Shown: positions 17,919 to 27,545 of the stretch, one piece after another
How the letters are laid out: each line of letters opens with the position of its first letter
How positions within the stretch are numbered: the stretch's first letter is position 1
Assembly: GCF_018129405.1 (NCBI RefSeq)
Contig: NZ_JAFCLP010000004.1
Span: 124,001 to 188,000, forward strand
Direction of reading: 5' to 3'
Source: Bradyrhizobium iriomotense
GTDB lineage: Bacteria; Pseudomonadota; Alphaproteobacteria; Rhizobiales; Xanthobacteraceae
DNA length: 64,000 nt
Translations under genes and position numbers: made by a program
The notes under the pieces: generated by a model
Seen by the model: only the letters and a program-made list of their open reading frames with translations
Databases searched by the model: none
What the model was told of the DNA's origin: nothing

Positions 17919-19297
17919 GACGGCCGCTTGCGCTTGTGCGCGAAGGGATTGGCCTTCTCGCGCAGGGTGATGCGCACCGGCGTGCCGGGCAGCTCAAACG
18001 TCTCGCGCATGGAGTTCGTCAAGTAGCGCAAATAGGACTGCGGCACCGCATCGGCACGCGAACAGAACAGCACGAAGCTCGGCGGACGCGCCTTGGTCTG
18101 CGTGATGTAGTTCAGCTTCAGCCTGCGGCCGGACACCGCGGGCGGCGGATTGGCCTGGATCGCCTGCTCGAACCAGCGATTGAGCGCCGCCGTCGGCACG
18201 CGCCTGTTCCAGACCGCGTAGGCGTCCTGGATCGCCTGCATCAGGCGATCGATGCCCTCGCCCATCAGGCCCGAGACGGCGACGATGGGCACGCCCTTGA
18301 CCTGCGGCAGCCAGTGATCGGCATCGCGGCGCAGGCCCGAGATCGCGCCGCCGCCCTTGGTCTCCATCAGGTCCCATTTGTTGACGGCGAGCACGACCGC
18401 GCGGCCCTCGCGCTCGATCAGGTCGGCAATGCGCAGATCCTGCTCCTCGAAGCGGTTCTGCGAATCCATCATGAGCACGACGACTTCGGCAAAGCGCACG
18501 GCGCGCAGCGCGTCGGCGACCGAGAGCTTTTCCAGCTTCTCCTCGATGCGCGAGCGCCGGCGCAGGCCCGCGGTGTCGAACACGCGGAAATCGCGGCCCT
18601 TCCAGTTGATCTCGACCGCGATGGAATCGCGCGTGGTGCCGGCCTCCGGGCTCGTCAGCAGGCGCTCCTCGCCGAGCAGATGGTTGATCAGCGTCGACTT
18701 GCCGGCGTTGGGCCGGCCGACGATGGCGACCCGGATCGGACGCGTCGCGGCCTCCTCCTCGGAGAGCGGCTCGTCGTCCTCGATCTCATCGTCCTCGACG
18801 GGCTCCGGCATGAGCTTGGCGAGCGCATCGTAGAGCTCGCCCATGCCCTCGCCGTGCTCGGCCGAGATCTGGATGGGATCGCCGAGGCCGAGCGCGAAGG
18901 CTTCCATCGCACCGGCATCGCCATGCTTGCCCTCGCTCTTGTTGGCGACCAGCAGCACCGGCTTGTTGGCCTTGCGGGCGAAATCGGCGAAGGCGCGATC
19001 GGTGGGCGTAAGGCCGATGCGGGCGTCGATCACGAAGAACAGCGCGTCGGCCTGCGCGATCGCAGTCTCGGTCTGCTCCTGCATGCGCGCTGTGAGCGAG
19101 CCCCTGGCGCCCTCGTCGAGGCCGGCGGTGTCGATGATGATGAACTGGAGGTCGCCGAGCCTGGCCTCACCCTCGCGGCGATCGCGGGTGACGCCCGGCA
19201 GGTCATCGACGAGCGCGAGCTTCTGTCCGACCAGGCGGTTGAACAGCGTCGACTTGCCGACATTGGGCCGGCCGATGATGGCGATCGTGAAGGACAT
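17915..19297 (-). CDS. der: Ribosome-assembly GTPase Der (EngA)
   Basis: 460 residues with the diagnostic tandem GTPase domains: G1 GRPNVGKST at 8-16 and again GRPNAGKST at about 193-201, G3 DTAGLDEG and DTAGLRRR, G4 NKSE and NKWD, plus the C-terminal KH-like domain. Der binds 50S precursors and is essential. An acidic linker ([18 protein letters not shown]) separates the two GTPases. It is preceded by a YfgM-like protein and a short lipoprotein, the neighbourhood that usually also contains bamB. Confidence 0.97.
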   Translation of the reverse strand: MSFTIAIIGRPNVGKSTLFNRLVGQKLALVDDLPGVTRDRREGEARLGDLQFIIIDTAGLDEGARGSLTARMQEQTETAIAQADALFFVIDARIGLTPTDRAFADFARKANKPVLLVANKSEGKHGDAGAMEAFALGLGDPIQISAEHGEGMGELYDALAKLMPEPVEDDEIEDDEPLSEEEAATRPIRVAIVGRPNAGKSTLINHLLGEERLLTSPEAGTTRDSIAVEINWKGRDFRVFDTAGLRRRSRIEEKLEKLSVADALRAVRFAEVVVLMMDSQNRFEEQDLRIADLIEREGRAVVLAVNKWDLMETKGGGAISGLRRDADHWLPQVKGVPIVAVSGLMGEGIDRLMQAIQDAYAVWNRRVPTAALNRWFEQAIQANPPPAVSGRRLKLNYITQTKARPPSFVLFCSRADAVPQSYLRYLTNSMRETFELPGTPVRITLREKANPFAHKRKRPS

Positions 19298-19343
19298 CGG
19301 TCATTCGTGCGCTGCCGGGGCTGCGCCTGTCAATGCAATGGAA

Positions 19344-19892
19344 TTAGCGCGAGAAACTGCCGCTCGGCAGCGGCGCCGGGAAGCCGCCTTGCGATTGCTG
19401 CTGCGTGGTCTGGGTCGGTTGCGCCTGCTGGACCGGCTGGTCCGGCGGCGGCGCGGTGGTGCGCTTGCGCACGATCTTCTGCTTGGGCGGGGGAGCAGCC
19501 GTGGGTGGCGCGGCCTCGGGCTGGGCCTCGCCATCGACCTCGCCGGCGGGCGCCTCAGCCGGTGCGGCGGCGGTGGCCGGCTGATGGGACTTCTTCGCCT
19601 TGGCACCCTTGGCCGGTTTGGCTGGCTCGGGCGGCGGCTCGGCAGGCAGGGCCGCGACGGCAGGCGCGTTCGGATCCGGCTGCTGCTGCGCGCCCTTGTA
19701 CATCTCTTTCGGGACACCCTGCTCGAGACCCGGAACGCCCTCGGGGAAGACCGGCTTGCGATCGCCCGGCAGCTTCTTCTTGGTGTCGAGGAAGTCGAGC
19801 ATGTCGCTTGGATCGAAGCTGGAGCAGCCGCCCAGGACGCCCGTGAAGGCGATCAGGACGGCGGCTGCGATCAAGCGTGGCGTACGGCGCAT
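19344..19892 (-). CDS. Short Pro/Ala-rich lipoprotein between YfgM-like protein and Der
   Basis: 182 residues. Start chosen at 19892 because it gives a canonical lipoprotein signal, MRRTPRLIAAAVLIAFTG followed by the lipobox LGGC with Cys23. The next 50 residues (TKKKLPGDRKPVFPEGVPG and QGVPKEMYKGAQ) look conserved; the remainder is low-complexity Pro, Ala, Gln and Lys, likely an unstructured periplasmic tether. No beta-propeller repeats are present, so it is not BamB although it occupies the place where bamB often sits. Function unknown. Confidence 0.8.
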   Translation of the reverse strand: MRRTPRLIAAAVLIAFTGVLGGCSSFDPSDMLDFLDTKKKLPGDRKPVFPEGVPGLEQGVPKEMYKGAQQQPDPNAPAVAALPAEPPPEPAKPAKGAKAKKSHQPATAAAPAEAPAGEVDGEAQPEAAPPTAAPPPKQKIVRKRTTAPPPDQPVQQAQPTQTTQQQSQGGFPAPLPSGSFSR

Positions 19893-19935
19893 ATCGTATC
19901 TCGTCAGGTCAGAGAGCCCGTCGGTCAGCTCTTGG

Positions 19936-20589
19936 TCAGCTTTTGGCGACGGGCGGCAACAGAGCCGCCAGCGCCTCGGCACGGGAACGCAGGCCCGGCG
20001 GCGTCTCGCCGTCCTCGGCGATCGCGTCGAGCCATTTGCGGGTCGCGGTCATGTCATTGTTGCGCCAGGCCGACAGCGCCAGCATCTCGCGCGCAGTATG
20101 GCGGAAGGTCGATTTCGGGGTGGCCGAGGCCTCGAGCCGCTGCTGCATGTCGGCATAGGAGGCGCTGTCGACCAGGAGGCCGGCAGCGCGGATCCTGGCC
20201 AGATCCTGCCATTCGCCGCCGACACCGCGGTCGGCAGCGATGTCGTCATACAGCTTGGCGGCCGCCTTGGGGTCGCGGCTGGCAGCCTCGGCTGCGGCGC
20301 GCAGCCGCGCCAGGGTGCGATAGCCGGACGGGGCCTTGGCGGCGAGCTCGGTGAAGGCGGTCTCGGCCTCGGCATGCTTGCCCTGCTCGGACAGCTCGAC
20401 GGCCTTCTCGAAAGCGGCGCCGGCCTCGGCGGCCTTCTTGGCCTCCAGGTACTTATTACCCTGCCAGCCAGCGGCACCGGCCACGATCAGCACCATCAGG
20501 GCGATGAAGTAGATCGAATACTTGTCCCACAGCTTCTTGAACTGTTCGCGACGTACTTCCTCGTCGACTTCGTCAAATAATTCAGACAC
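19936..20589 (-). CDS. YfgM-like single-pass TPR protein
   Basis: 217 residues from a GTG start. A cytosolic acidic N-terminus (MSELFDEVDEEVRREQFKKLW) precedes one membrane helix (about 26-46, IYFIALMVLIVAGAAGW), then a periplasmic helical domain with TPR-like pairs (EAGAAFEKAVELSEQGKHAE). This is the layout of YfgM/ancillary SecYEG subunit proteins that link the translocon with periplasmic chaperones. First gene of the minus-strand run leading to the lipoprotein, der and the MFS gene. Confidence 0.85.
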   Translation of the reverse strand: MSELFDEVDEEVRREQFKKLWDKYSIYFIALMVLIVAGAAGWQGNKYLEAKKAAEAGAAFEKAVELSEQGKHAEAETAFTELAAKAPSGYRTLARLRAAAEAASRDPKAAAKLYDDIAADRGVGGEWQDLARIRAAGLLVDSASYADMQQRLEASATPKSTFRHTAREMLALSAWRNNDMTATRKWLDAIAEDGETPPGLRSRAEALAALLPPVAKS

Positions 20590-20757
20590 TTATGCTAATC
20601 CCATGCCCGTCCGGGTGCGCGCGCCAAGGCGTTCGCGTCAGGAATCCCGTCCCCCGTGTGGCGGCGAGGTACCCTAACGATATGGCGGTGGCAAGGCAAA
20701 GCGAGCCCGATCAAGGCGTTAACCACCCGCCAGTGCCCGGAAAGCCGCCTGCCCGGC

Positions 20758-22347
20758 TCAGGTTCCCAAGATATCCCGCAGCTGCCGCTTCAGCACCTTG
20801 CCGTTGGCGTTGCGCGGCAGCGGCTCCGATGTGATCGCCATGGTCTCGGGGACCTTGTAGTCGGACAGCCGCTCGGCGCACCAGGCTCGCAAGTCGGCGT
20901 CGGCAACGGGTGCGCGCGTCACCACCACGGCATGGACGCGCTCGCCCAGCACCGGGCAGGCCCTGGCGATGATCGCGCTCTCGATCACCGCAGGATGCCC
21001 CGCCAGCACGGATTCGACCTCGGCCGAATAGATCTTCAGGCCGCCGCGATTGATCATGTCCTTCTGCCGGTCGAACACGCGCACGAAGCCTTCCGCATCG
21101 ACCGAGCCGAGATCGCCCGAGTGCCAGAATCCGCCAGTGAAGCTCTCGGCAGTGGCCTTCGGATTATTCCAGTAGCCCTTGATGACGGAGGCGCTCTGGA
21201 TCCAGAGCTCGCCGATCTCGCCAGGGGGAAGCTCGCGCCCGTCCGCATCCATCGCGACGATGCGTGCGCCGGGACACGGCAGGCCGACGCTGTCGATGTG
21301 GCTCGCCGTCAATTCGCCCGGCATGATCGTCGAAGGCGACGTCGTCTCGGTCGCGCCGTAGCAGTTCATCAGCTTGAGGCCGATCGTCGCCTTGAGCTTC
21401 TCGATGGTGGCGACCGGCATCGGCGCGCCGCCGAAGCCGCCGATGCGCCAGCTCGAGAGATCATAGCTGTCGAAATCGGGCTGCAGCAGGCAGAGATTAT
21501 ACATCGCCGGCACCATCACCGTGTAGGTGACGCGCTCGCGCGCGGCGAGCCTGAGATAATCGGCGGCCTTGAACTCCGGCATGATGATCAGCACGCCCGC
21601 GCAGCGGATCATGGTGGTGATGTTGGCGACGACGCCGGTGACGTGGCCGAGCGGCACGGCTGCGATGGAGCGATCCGCCTCTGTCAATTGCAGGCAGGAC
21701 ACGAACACCATCGAGGAATGGACGATGTTGCAATGGGCCAGCATCGCGCCCTTCGGCTTGCCGGTCGTGCCCGAGGTGTAGAGGATCATCGCGGTGTCCT
21801 CCTCGCTCGTCTCGACCGGGGCCGGCGCCGGCGGATTGTCTGCGAGCACCGCGAAGCGCGACAGCTGCGGATCGTCATCGACGGCGATGCGGTGGATCAC
21901 GTCGGGCACATCTTGCGCCTCGGGCAGCCGCTCGGCGAGCGCCGCTTCGTGGATCAGGATCTTGGCACCGCAATCGGCGAGCACATAGGCGATCTCCGGC
22001 TTCTGCTGGCGCGTGCTGAGCAGCACCGTGATGAGGCCCTCATGCGCGGCAGCGAACAGCAGCAGCGGAAATTCGATGCGGTTGCCGAGCAGGATCGCGA
22101 CGCGATCGCCGCGCTGCAGACCGAGCTTGCGAAAGCCCGCCGCGATCCGCGCGGCCTGCTCCACCGCCTGCCGCCAGCTCAGACGGACATTGCCTGCGAT
22201 CAGCGCTTCGCCATCGGGATTGCGGGCGCAGGCGTCCGCAATCATCGCCCAAAGACTCGCCGGCCGGTCGGAGAACGCCGGGACAACCCGATCGCCAAAG
22301 CGCGCCTCGTACCGCATCGGCGGGATTTTTGAATGCGACCAGTCCAT
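20758..22347 (-). CDS. Acyl-CoA synthetase / AMP-dependent ligase
   Basis: 529 residues of the ANL superfamily: P-loop ILYTSGTTGKPKGAML (about 188-203), adenine motif NCYGATETTSPS, hinge region GDLGSVDAEGFVRVFDRQKD, and the C-terminal catalytic lysine in PRNANGKVLKRQLR. It activates a carboxylic acid as an acyl-adenylate and transfers it to CoA. Substrate chain cannot be read from motifs. It stands alone, with about 170 bases separating it from the YfgM-like gene start and no accompanying beta-oxidation genes. Confidence 0.92.
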   Translation of the reverse strand: MDWSHSKIPPMRYEARFGDRVVPAFSDRPASLWAMIADACARNPDGEALIAGNVRLSWRQAVEQAARIAAGFRKLGLQRGDRVAILLGNRIEFPLLLFAAAHEGLITVLLSTRQQKPEIAYVLADCGAKILIHEAALAERLPEAQDVPDVIHRIAVDDDPQLSRFAVLADNPPAPAPVETSEEDTAMILYTSGTTGKPKGAMLAHCNIVHSSMVFVSCLQLTEADRSIAAVPLGHVTGVVANITTMIRCAGVLIIMPEFKAADYLRLAARERVTYTVMVPAMYNLCLLQPDFDSYDLSSWRIGGFGGAPMPVATIEKLKATIGLKLMNCYGATETTSPSTIMPGELTASHIDSVGLPCPGARIVAMDADGRELPPGEIGELWIQSASVIKGYWNNPKATAESFTGGFWHSGDLGSVDAEGFVRVFDRQKDMINRGGLKIYSAEVESVLAGHPAVIESAIIARACPVLGERVHAVVVTRAPVADADLRAWCAERLSDYKVPETMAITSEPLPRNANGKVLKRQLRDILGT

Positions 22348-22419
22348 CGGAGCGCCTCGGCTTGTTGCTCTTGTTATCTTCCCCGCACGGTCACGCGAGT
22401 CCCGTCTTGCGCTGATCGG

Positions 22420-23004
22420 CTAGACGCCCACGACGGGAACACCGATCACGACCGGGTGGAACGCAAAGGCCAGCGCCAGATAGGCGACGACGCCGACGGC
22501 AACGGCGATCAGATCATTGGTGACGCCGCCGACCGGAATCGGCGGGCCGCCGGCATCCTTGCGATGCTTCAGCGTGATGCGGTCATAGACCGCCCAGCCC
22601 AGGAACGAGCCGAACAGGATGATGGAGCCGAGATCGCCATTGGCGAGCAGATGCGCGGCCGCCCACAGCTTGATGCCGGCCAGCATCGGGTGCTTCAGCG
22701 TCGCATAGATGCGCCCGCGCAAATAGGAGGCGACCACCAGGATGACGGCGGGAAGCATCAGCGCAAGCGTGATGTGCTTCAGCGCCTTCGGCGGATACCA
22801 GACGTCGATCCAGCCGGAGCTGCGATAATGGCCAAAGCCCCAGATGATCAGCGCCAGCCCCGCAAGCGAGACCACCGAGTAGAGGAGCTTGTAGGTCCCC
22901 TCGCCCAGCCTCGCGATGGCCTGCCCGCGCGCCTCGCGTTTCGTGGTGAAAACATGGGCCGCGAAAAACAGCACGAGCCCCAGGATCATGACCAGCAGAC
23001 CCAC
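22420..23004 (-). CDS. NnrU family membrane protein
   Basis: 194 residues, with about six hydrophobic segments and the NnrU pattern: VMILGLVLFFAAHVF at the start, the YKLLYSVVSLAGLALIIWG block and LKHPMLAGIKLWAAAHLLANGDLGS in two parts. I chose GTG 23004 because AAGGGGAGG lies just upstream. NnrU was first noted in denitrifiers, and the family also includes the zeta-carotene isomerase Z-ISO, where conserved histidines bind haem. No denitrification or carotenoid gene is nearby, so the role here is open. Confidence 0.87.
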   Translation of the reverse strand: MGLLVMILGLVLFFAAHVFTTKREARGQAIARLGEGTYKLLYSVVSLAGLALIIWGFGHYRSSGWIDVWYPPKALKHITLALMLPAVILVVASYLRGRIYATLKHPMLAGIKLWAAAHLLANGDLGSIILFGSFLGWAVYDRITLKHRKDAGGPPIPVGGVTNDLIAVAVGVVAYLALAFAFHPVVIGVPVVGV

Positions 23005-23077
23005 GACATCCTCCCCTTTTGGCAAGCGCCCCCGCCTCTGAGGTATCATCGATTGGCCGATGCTCGCAACTGATGCG

Positions 23078-23656
23078 CTACTGACCGATCTGCCGGTTAT
23101 CGACATAGCGGATCGCGATCGGCCGGCCGGCCAGGGCACCACCGAGACCGCTGGTGAATTTCAGCGGCAGGCAGGCGTCCAACGATGCATTGATGGCGTT
23201 CAAGTAGGTCGTTCGGGTGTCCGCGGGGACGCCCGCGGTCGCGTATGTGAGCCGCGGCGGCCCGATCAGGCTGCCCGCCTTGTTGAAGCTGAAGCGCACC
23301 GCCATCTGCATGCCCGCCCGCGCATTGTCCGCCGGCGGGGACCAGCAGGTGCGCAGCTCGGCGAAGAGGTCGCCGATGGTGTCGAGATCGTGATCCGGCT
23401 TCTGGTATTTGGCGCGATCGGCCGCGGACGGCACGCTCTCGATCGTCAGCTGCAGATTTTGCCCATAGGGATAGTCGATCTCGGGAATGCAGGGGCCTGG
23501 CTCGAGGGGACTGCAATAGGACGGTGTGCAGGGCCGATAGTCGAGCACGCTGCACGGCTCGTGCGCAAACGGAATCGGATTGATCTGGCGTCGCTGCGCG
23601 TCGGCGGCGTTCGTCGAGATCGTCAGCAGGATGAGAACGAGAATGCCGCGCCACAT
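23078..23656 (-). CDS. Secreted protein with TonB/TolA C-terminal-like domain
   Basis: 192 residues from ATG 23656, which gives a clean signal peptide (MWRGILVLILLTISTNAADAQ). An alternative ATG at 23698 would add 14 residues. The mature part has a cysteine-rich stretch (PCSVLDYRPCTPSYCSPLEPGPC) and a C-terminal domain (MQMAVRFSFNKAGSLIG ... ACLPLKFTSGLGGALAG) resembling the TonB/TolA C-terminal fold. There is no membrane anchor or proline-rich spacer after the signal, so it is probably a free periplasmic protein. Function unknown. Confidence 0.75.
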   Translation of the reverse strand: MWRGILVLILLTISTNAADAQRRQINPIPFAHEPCSVLDYRPCTPSYCSPLEPGPCIPEIDYPYGQNLQLTIESVPSAADRAKYQKPDHDLDTIGDLFAELRTCWSPPADNARAGMQMAVRFSFNKAGSLIGPPRLTYATAGVPADTRTTYLNAINASLDACLPLKFTSGLGGALAGRPIAIRYVDNRQIGQ

Positions 23657-23753
23657 GGAGTAAGCTCGCAATGCCACGAGAAAAGTGGCATTGCCCATGA
23701 CCGCGTCAAGTCCGCGCGCGTTCACATGCTCGCGCGCGACCGGCAGCGGCGCC

Positions 23754-25376
23754 CTACCCCTTCTTCTTGACGTCCTTGACGTTGGCGAACTCGATGCCCT
23801 CGGCGCGTTCTTTGGTGTAGCCGAGATAGAACTCGTTCCTGGCGAGGTACACGGGATCGCCGTCGACGTCGTCGGCGATGCTGGAGGTGTTGGCGGCGAT
23901 GAAGGTGTCGAGCTTCTTGCGGTCCTCCGAGGAGACCCAGCGCGCCAGCTGGAACTCGCTGACCTCGAACTCGACCGGCAGCGAATATTCCGCCTCAAGC
24001 CGCGCCTTCAGCACGTCGAGCTGGAGCGCGCCGACCACGCCGACCAGCGCCGGGGCGCCGTCGCGCGGGCGGAACACCTGCACGACGCCCTCTTCCGACA
24101 TCTGCTGCAGCGCTTCCTTGAGCTTCTTCGCCTTCATCGCGTCGGTGAGACGGACACGGCGGACGATTTCCGGCGCAAAGCTCGGCACGCCGACGAAGGT
24201 GAAATCCTCGCCCTCGGTCAGGGTATCGCCGATGCGCAGCGTGCCGTGATTGGGAATGCCGACGACGTCGCCGGCGAAGGCTTCATCGGCGACCGAGCGA
24301 TCCTGTGCGAAGAAGAATTGCGGGCTCGACAGCGGCATGCTCTTGCCGGTGCGCACCAGCTTGGCCTTCATGCCGCGGCTGAGCTTGCCCGAGCACAGCC
24401 GCGCAAAGGCGATGCGGTCGCGGTGGTTCGGATCCATGTTGGCCTGGATCTTGAACACGAAGGCGCTCATGCGCGGATCGGTGGCCTCGACCTTGCGCTG
24501 ATCGCTCTCCTGCGCGCGCGGCTCGGGCGCGAACCTGCCGAGACCTTCGAGCAGGTCGCCGACGCCGAAATTGCGCAGCGCGCTGCCGAAATAGACCGGT
24601 GTCAGATGGCCTTCGCGAAATGCTTCCAGCTCGAACGGTTTCGAGGCCTCGGTGACGAGTTCGAGCTCGTCCTTGACCGCTCCGACGTCGAGGTTCGCGT
24701 TGAGCTTGGCGAGCTCGGCGATCTCGATCTGCTGCGCCGCGCCGGTCTTGGCGCCGCCGCCTTCGAGCAGGCGCACGCCGCCGTTGACGACGTCATAGGT
24801 GCCGAGGAAGTCGCGGCCGCGGCCGACCGGCCAGGTCATCGGCGTGGTGTCGAGCGCCAGCGTCTTCTCGATCTCGTCGAGGAGCTCGAACACGTCGCGG
24901 CTCTCGCGGTCCATCTTGTTGATGAAGGTGATGATCGGGATGTCGCGCAAGCGGCACACCTCGAACAGCTTCCGGGTGCGCGCCTCGATGCCCTTGGCAG
25001 CGTCGATCACCATGACGGCGGAATCGACCGCCGTCAGCGTGCGATAGGTGTCTTCCGAAAAGTCCTCGTGGCCCGGCGTGTCCAGCAGGTTGAAGACGAG
25101 GCCTTCGAACTCGAAGGTCATCACCGAGGTCACGACCGAGATGCCGCGCTCGCGCTCGATCTTCATCCAGTCCGACCGCGTGTTGCGCCGCTCGCCCTTG
25201 GCCTTGACCTGGCCAGCCAGATTGATGGCGCCGCCGAACAGCAGCAGCTTTTCGGTCAGCGTGGTCTTGCCGGCGTCGGGGTGGGAGATGATCGCAAAGG
25301 TCCGCCGCCGCGCCACCTCAGTGGCAAGCGGGGAACGGGCCGGCGATTCGGCTGTGGTGGTCGCGATGTCGGACAT
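23754..25376 (-). CDS. prfC: Peptide chain release factor 3
   Basis: 540 residues. Translational GTPase domain with G1 SHPDAGKTT (31-39), switch II DTPGHEDFSEDTYR and G4 NKMDRE, followed by domain II and the RF3-specific C-terminal region (GALQLDVLKARLEAEY, VARWVSSED-like). RF3 removes RF1/RF2 from ribosomes after termination. Sequence length and motifs distinguish it from EF-G. Monocistronic in appearance, divergent from the guanidine-exporter gene. Confidence 0.96.
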   Translation of the reverse strand: MSDIATTTAESPARSPLATEVARRRTFAIISHPDAGKTTLTEKLLLFGGAINLAGQVKAKGERRNTRSDWMKIERERGISVVTSVMTFEFEGLVFNLLDTPGHEDFSEDTYRTLTAVDSAVMVIDAAKGIEARTRKLFEVCRLRDIPIITFINKMDRESRDVFELLDEIEKTLALDTTPMTWPVGRGRDFLGTYDVVNGGVRLLEGGGAKTGAAQQIEIAELAKLNANLDVGAVKDELELVTEASKPFELEAFREGHLTPVYFGSALRNFGVGDLLEGLGRFAPEPRAQESDQRKVEATDPRMSAFVFKIQANMDPNHRDRIAFARLCSGKLSRGMKAKLVRTGKSMPLSSPQFFFAQDRSVADEAFAGDVVGIPNHGTLRIGDTLTEGEDFTFVGVPSFAPEIVRRVRLTDAMKAKKLKEALQQMSEEGVVQVFRPRDGAPALVGVVGALQLDVLKARLEAEYSLPVEFEVSEFQLARWVSSEDRKKLDTFIAANTSSIADDVDGDPVYLARNEFYLGYTKERAEGIEFANVKDVKKKG

Positions 25377-25463
25377 GGCGGGAGCGTTTGGCAGGGAAAA
25401 TGGGCTGGATCAAGCCTGATTTGGTGATTGCGGAGCCCCTCGGCCAGCCCCATATCGCGGTTT

Positions 25464-25535
25464 GGGAGGGACGGCCCTCCTTTCCCACCAACATATCAGC
25501 CGCGGGGACGACCCTGCCGTGAATGGAGGGTCGTC
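25464..25535 (+). promoter_or_regulatory. Guanidine-II (mini-ykkC) riboswitch controlling gdx/sugE
   Basis: Two hairpins with ACGR loops: stem 25465-25470 / 25475-25480 (GGAGGG-ACGG-CCCTCC), and stem 25502-25507 / 25512-25517 (GCGGGG-ACGA-CCCTGC) with a 21-base linker. This is the guanidine-II class, in which the two ACGR loops pair and bind guanidinium. GACGACCCT (25507-25515), part of hairpin 2, is the exact complement of AGGGTCGTC (25527-25535) that covers the Shine-Dalgarno and touches the ATG. Ligand-stabilised hairpin 2 should therefore free the ribosome site, giving translational ON control. Confidence 0.88.
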
Positions 25536-25850
25536 ATGGCCTGGAGCATCCTGTTCGTCGCCGGCCTGCTCGAGATCACCTGGGCGATCGGCCTGAAATA
25601 CACCGAGGGTTTTTCCAGGCTTGTTCCCTCCGTCATCACGCTCGCGGCGATGGCGGGCAGCGTCATCCTGCTCGGGTTCGCGCTCAAATCGCTGCCGGTC
25701 GGGACCGCCTATGCGGTCTGGACCGGGATCGGCGCAGTCGGCACCGCGATGCTCGGCATCGTCCTGTTCGGCGAGCCGGCCACGGCCTTTCGCCTCGCCA
25801 GCATCGGACTGATCGTCGCCGGCATCGTCGGGCTGAAGCTCGTCACCTGA
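25536..25850 (+). CDS. gdx: Guanidinium exporter Gdx (SugE-type small multidrug resistance protein)
   Basis: 104 residues with four membrane helices and the SMR landmark Glu13 in [16 protein letters not shown], followed by [19 protein letters not shown] and the [15 protein letters not shown] segment. The GLKYTEG pattern after the first helix and the genetic context point to the SugE/Gdx subgroup, proton-coupled exporters of guanidinium, rather than EmrE. Start ATG 25536 follows GGAGG. The upstream guanidine-II riboswitch supports the substrate directly. Its 3' end overlaps the converging pit gene by eight bases. Confidence 0.93.
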   Translation: MAWSILFVAGLLEITWAIGLKYTEGFSRLVPSVITLAAMAGSVILLGFALKSLPVGTAYAVWTGIGAVGTAMLGIVLFGEPATAFRLASIGLIVAGIVGLKLVT

Positions 25851-26850
25851 CGAAGATCTTGACCGCCCACCAGGTCAGCGCGGCCACGATGGCCGAGGCC
25901 GGGATCGTGATCACCCAGGCATAGACGATCGAGCTTGCGACGTTCCAGCGCACCGCCGAGACGCGACGGGCCGCGCCGACGCCGACGATGGCGCCGGTGA
26001 TGGTGTGGGTGGTCGAGACGGGAACCCCGAGGAAGGTCGCCATGAACAGGGTCGCCGCGCCCCCCGTTTCGGCGCAGAAGCCCTGCATCGGCGTCAGCTT
26101 GGTGATGCGCAGGCCCATGGTGCGGACGATGCGCCAGCCGCCCATCAGCGTGCCCAGCGCCATCGCCGCCTGGCAGGACAGCACCACCCAGAACGGCACC
26201 GAGAACTCGCTGCCGAGATGGCCCTGCGAATACAGCAGCACGGCGATGATGCCCATGGTCTTCTGCGCGTCGTTGCCGCCATGGCCGAGCGAATAGAGCG
26301 AGGCGGAGGCGAATTGCAGGATGCGGAAGGCGCGATCCACGGCAAAGGGCGTCGAGCGCACCGAGGCCCAGGACACGATCGCAACCAGCATCATCGCGAG
26401 CAGGAAGCCGACCAGCGGCGACAGCACGATCGCCAGCACCGTCTTGGACAATCCGCTCCACACCGCCGCCGAAATCCCCGCTTTCGCCATGCCGCCGCCG
26501 ACGAGGCCGCCGATCAGCGCGTGCGAGGATGAAGAGGGAATGCCGAGCGCCCAGGTCACGAGGTTCCAGACGATGGCGCCGACCAGAGCGGCGAAGATCA
26601 CGTGGGCATCGACGATCGAGGGATCGATGATGCCGGTGCCGATGGTCTGGGCGACGTGCAGGCCGAACACCATGAAGGCGACGAAATTGAAGAACGCGGC
26701 CCAGAACACCGCGAATTGCGGCCGCAGCACGCGGGTCGAGACGATGGTCGCGATCGAATTGGCGGCGTCGTGCAGGCCGTTCAGGAAGTCGAACAGCAGC
26801 GCGACGGCGATCAGTCCGACCAGGACGGGAACACCCAACGCAGCATCCAC
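25843..26850 (-). CDS. pit: Low-affinity inorganic phosphate transporter (PiT family)
   Basis: 335 residues, with about ten membrane helices and the duplicated PiT signature: [18 protein letters not shown] near the N-terminus and [16 protein letters not shown] in the second half, plus [16 protein letters not shown]. PiT proteins import metal-phosphate with protons or sodium. It follows a DUF47 gene by nine bases on the minus strand, the conserved orfA-pit arrangement of rhizobia, and overlaps the gdx 3' end. Confidence 0.95.
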   Translation of the reverse strand: MDAALGVPVLVGLIAVALLFDFLNGLHDAANSIATIVSTRVLRPQFAVFWAAFFNFVAFMVFGLHVAQTIGTGIIDPSIVDAHVIFAALVGAIVWNLVTWALGIPSSSSHALIGGLVGGGMAKAGISAAVWSGLSKTVLAIVLSPLVGFLLAMMLVAIVSWASVRSTPFAVDRAFRILQFASASLYSLGHGGNDAQKTMGIIAVLLYSQGHLGSEFSVPFWVVLSCQAAMALGTLMGGWRIVRTMGLRITKLTPMQGFCAETGGAATLFMATFLGVPVSTTHTITGAIVGVGAARRVSAVRWNVASSIVYAWVITIPASAIVAALTWWAVKIFVR

Positions 26851-26859
26851 GGGCCTGCC

Positions 26860-27504
26860 CTACACTTGCTCGATGACGATGCTGTTGATCTCGTTCGCGA
26901 CGTCATCGAAGCGGTCGGCCACCTTCTCGAGGTGGTCGTAGATCTCGACGCCGACGATGAAGTCCATCGCGTTGCCCTCGCGGTGCTTCAGGAACAGCTC
27001 CTTCAGTCCGATGTCGTGGAGATCGTCGACGCGGCCTTCGAGCTTGCCAAGTTCTTCCGTGATCGCGGTCAGCATGGCGACGTTCGGACCGATCGATTGC
27101 ATCAGCGGCAGCGCGCGGCCGACCAGATTGGCGCATTCGATCAGGAGCGCGCCGATCTCCCGCATCGGCGGCTCGAAGGCGCGGACCTCGAACAGCATCA
27201 CGGCCTTGGCCGTTTGCTGCATCTGGTCGATGGCATCGTCCATCGAGGTGATGAGGTTCTTGATGTCGCCGCGGTCGAACGGGGTGATGAAGGTGCGGCG
27301 CACCGCCGTCAGCACCTCGCGGGTGATGTTGTCGGCATCGTTCTCGAACTGGTTGACGCGCTGGCAAAAGACCGGCGTCTCCTCGCCCCCGTTGAGCACG
27401 CCCTGGAGCGCAATCGCGCCCTGGATCACGGTCTGGGCATGGCGGTCGAACAGCTCGAAGAACCGCTCTTCCCTGGGCAGGAACGCACGAAACCATCGCA
27501 TCAT
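26860..27504 (-). CDS. DUF47 family (PhoU-like) pit accessory protein
   Basis: 214 residues, all-helical, PhoU-like: MMRWFRAFLPREERFFELFDRHAQ at the N-terminus, NQFENDADNITREVLTAV, and TPFDRGDIKNLITSMDDAIDQM carrying the acidic residues thought to bind metal ions. In Sinorhizobium meliloti the equivalent orfA is co-transcribed with pit and the pair is repressed by PhoB under phosphate starvation. Here a Pho-box-like sequence lies 42-60 bases upstream of the start. Confidence 0.93.
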   Translation of the reverse strand: MMRWFRAFLPREERFFELFDRHAQTVIQGAIALQGVLNGGEETPVFCQRVNQFENDADNITREVLTAVRRTFITPFDRGDIKNLITSMDDAIDQMQQTAKAVMLFEVRAFEPPMREIGALLIECANLVGRALPLMQSIGPNVAMLTAITEELGKLEGRVDDLHDIGLKELFLKHREGNAMDFIVGVEIYDHLEKVADRFDDVANEINSIVIEQV

Positions 27505-27545
27505 GGGGATAGGCTACCGGTTGGAAATGGCCCGGCCCGAGCGGG

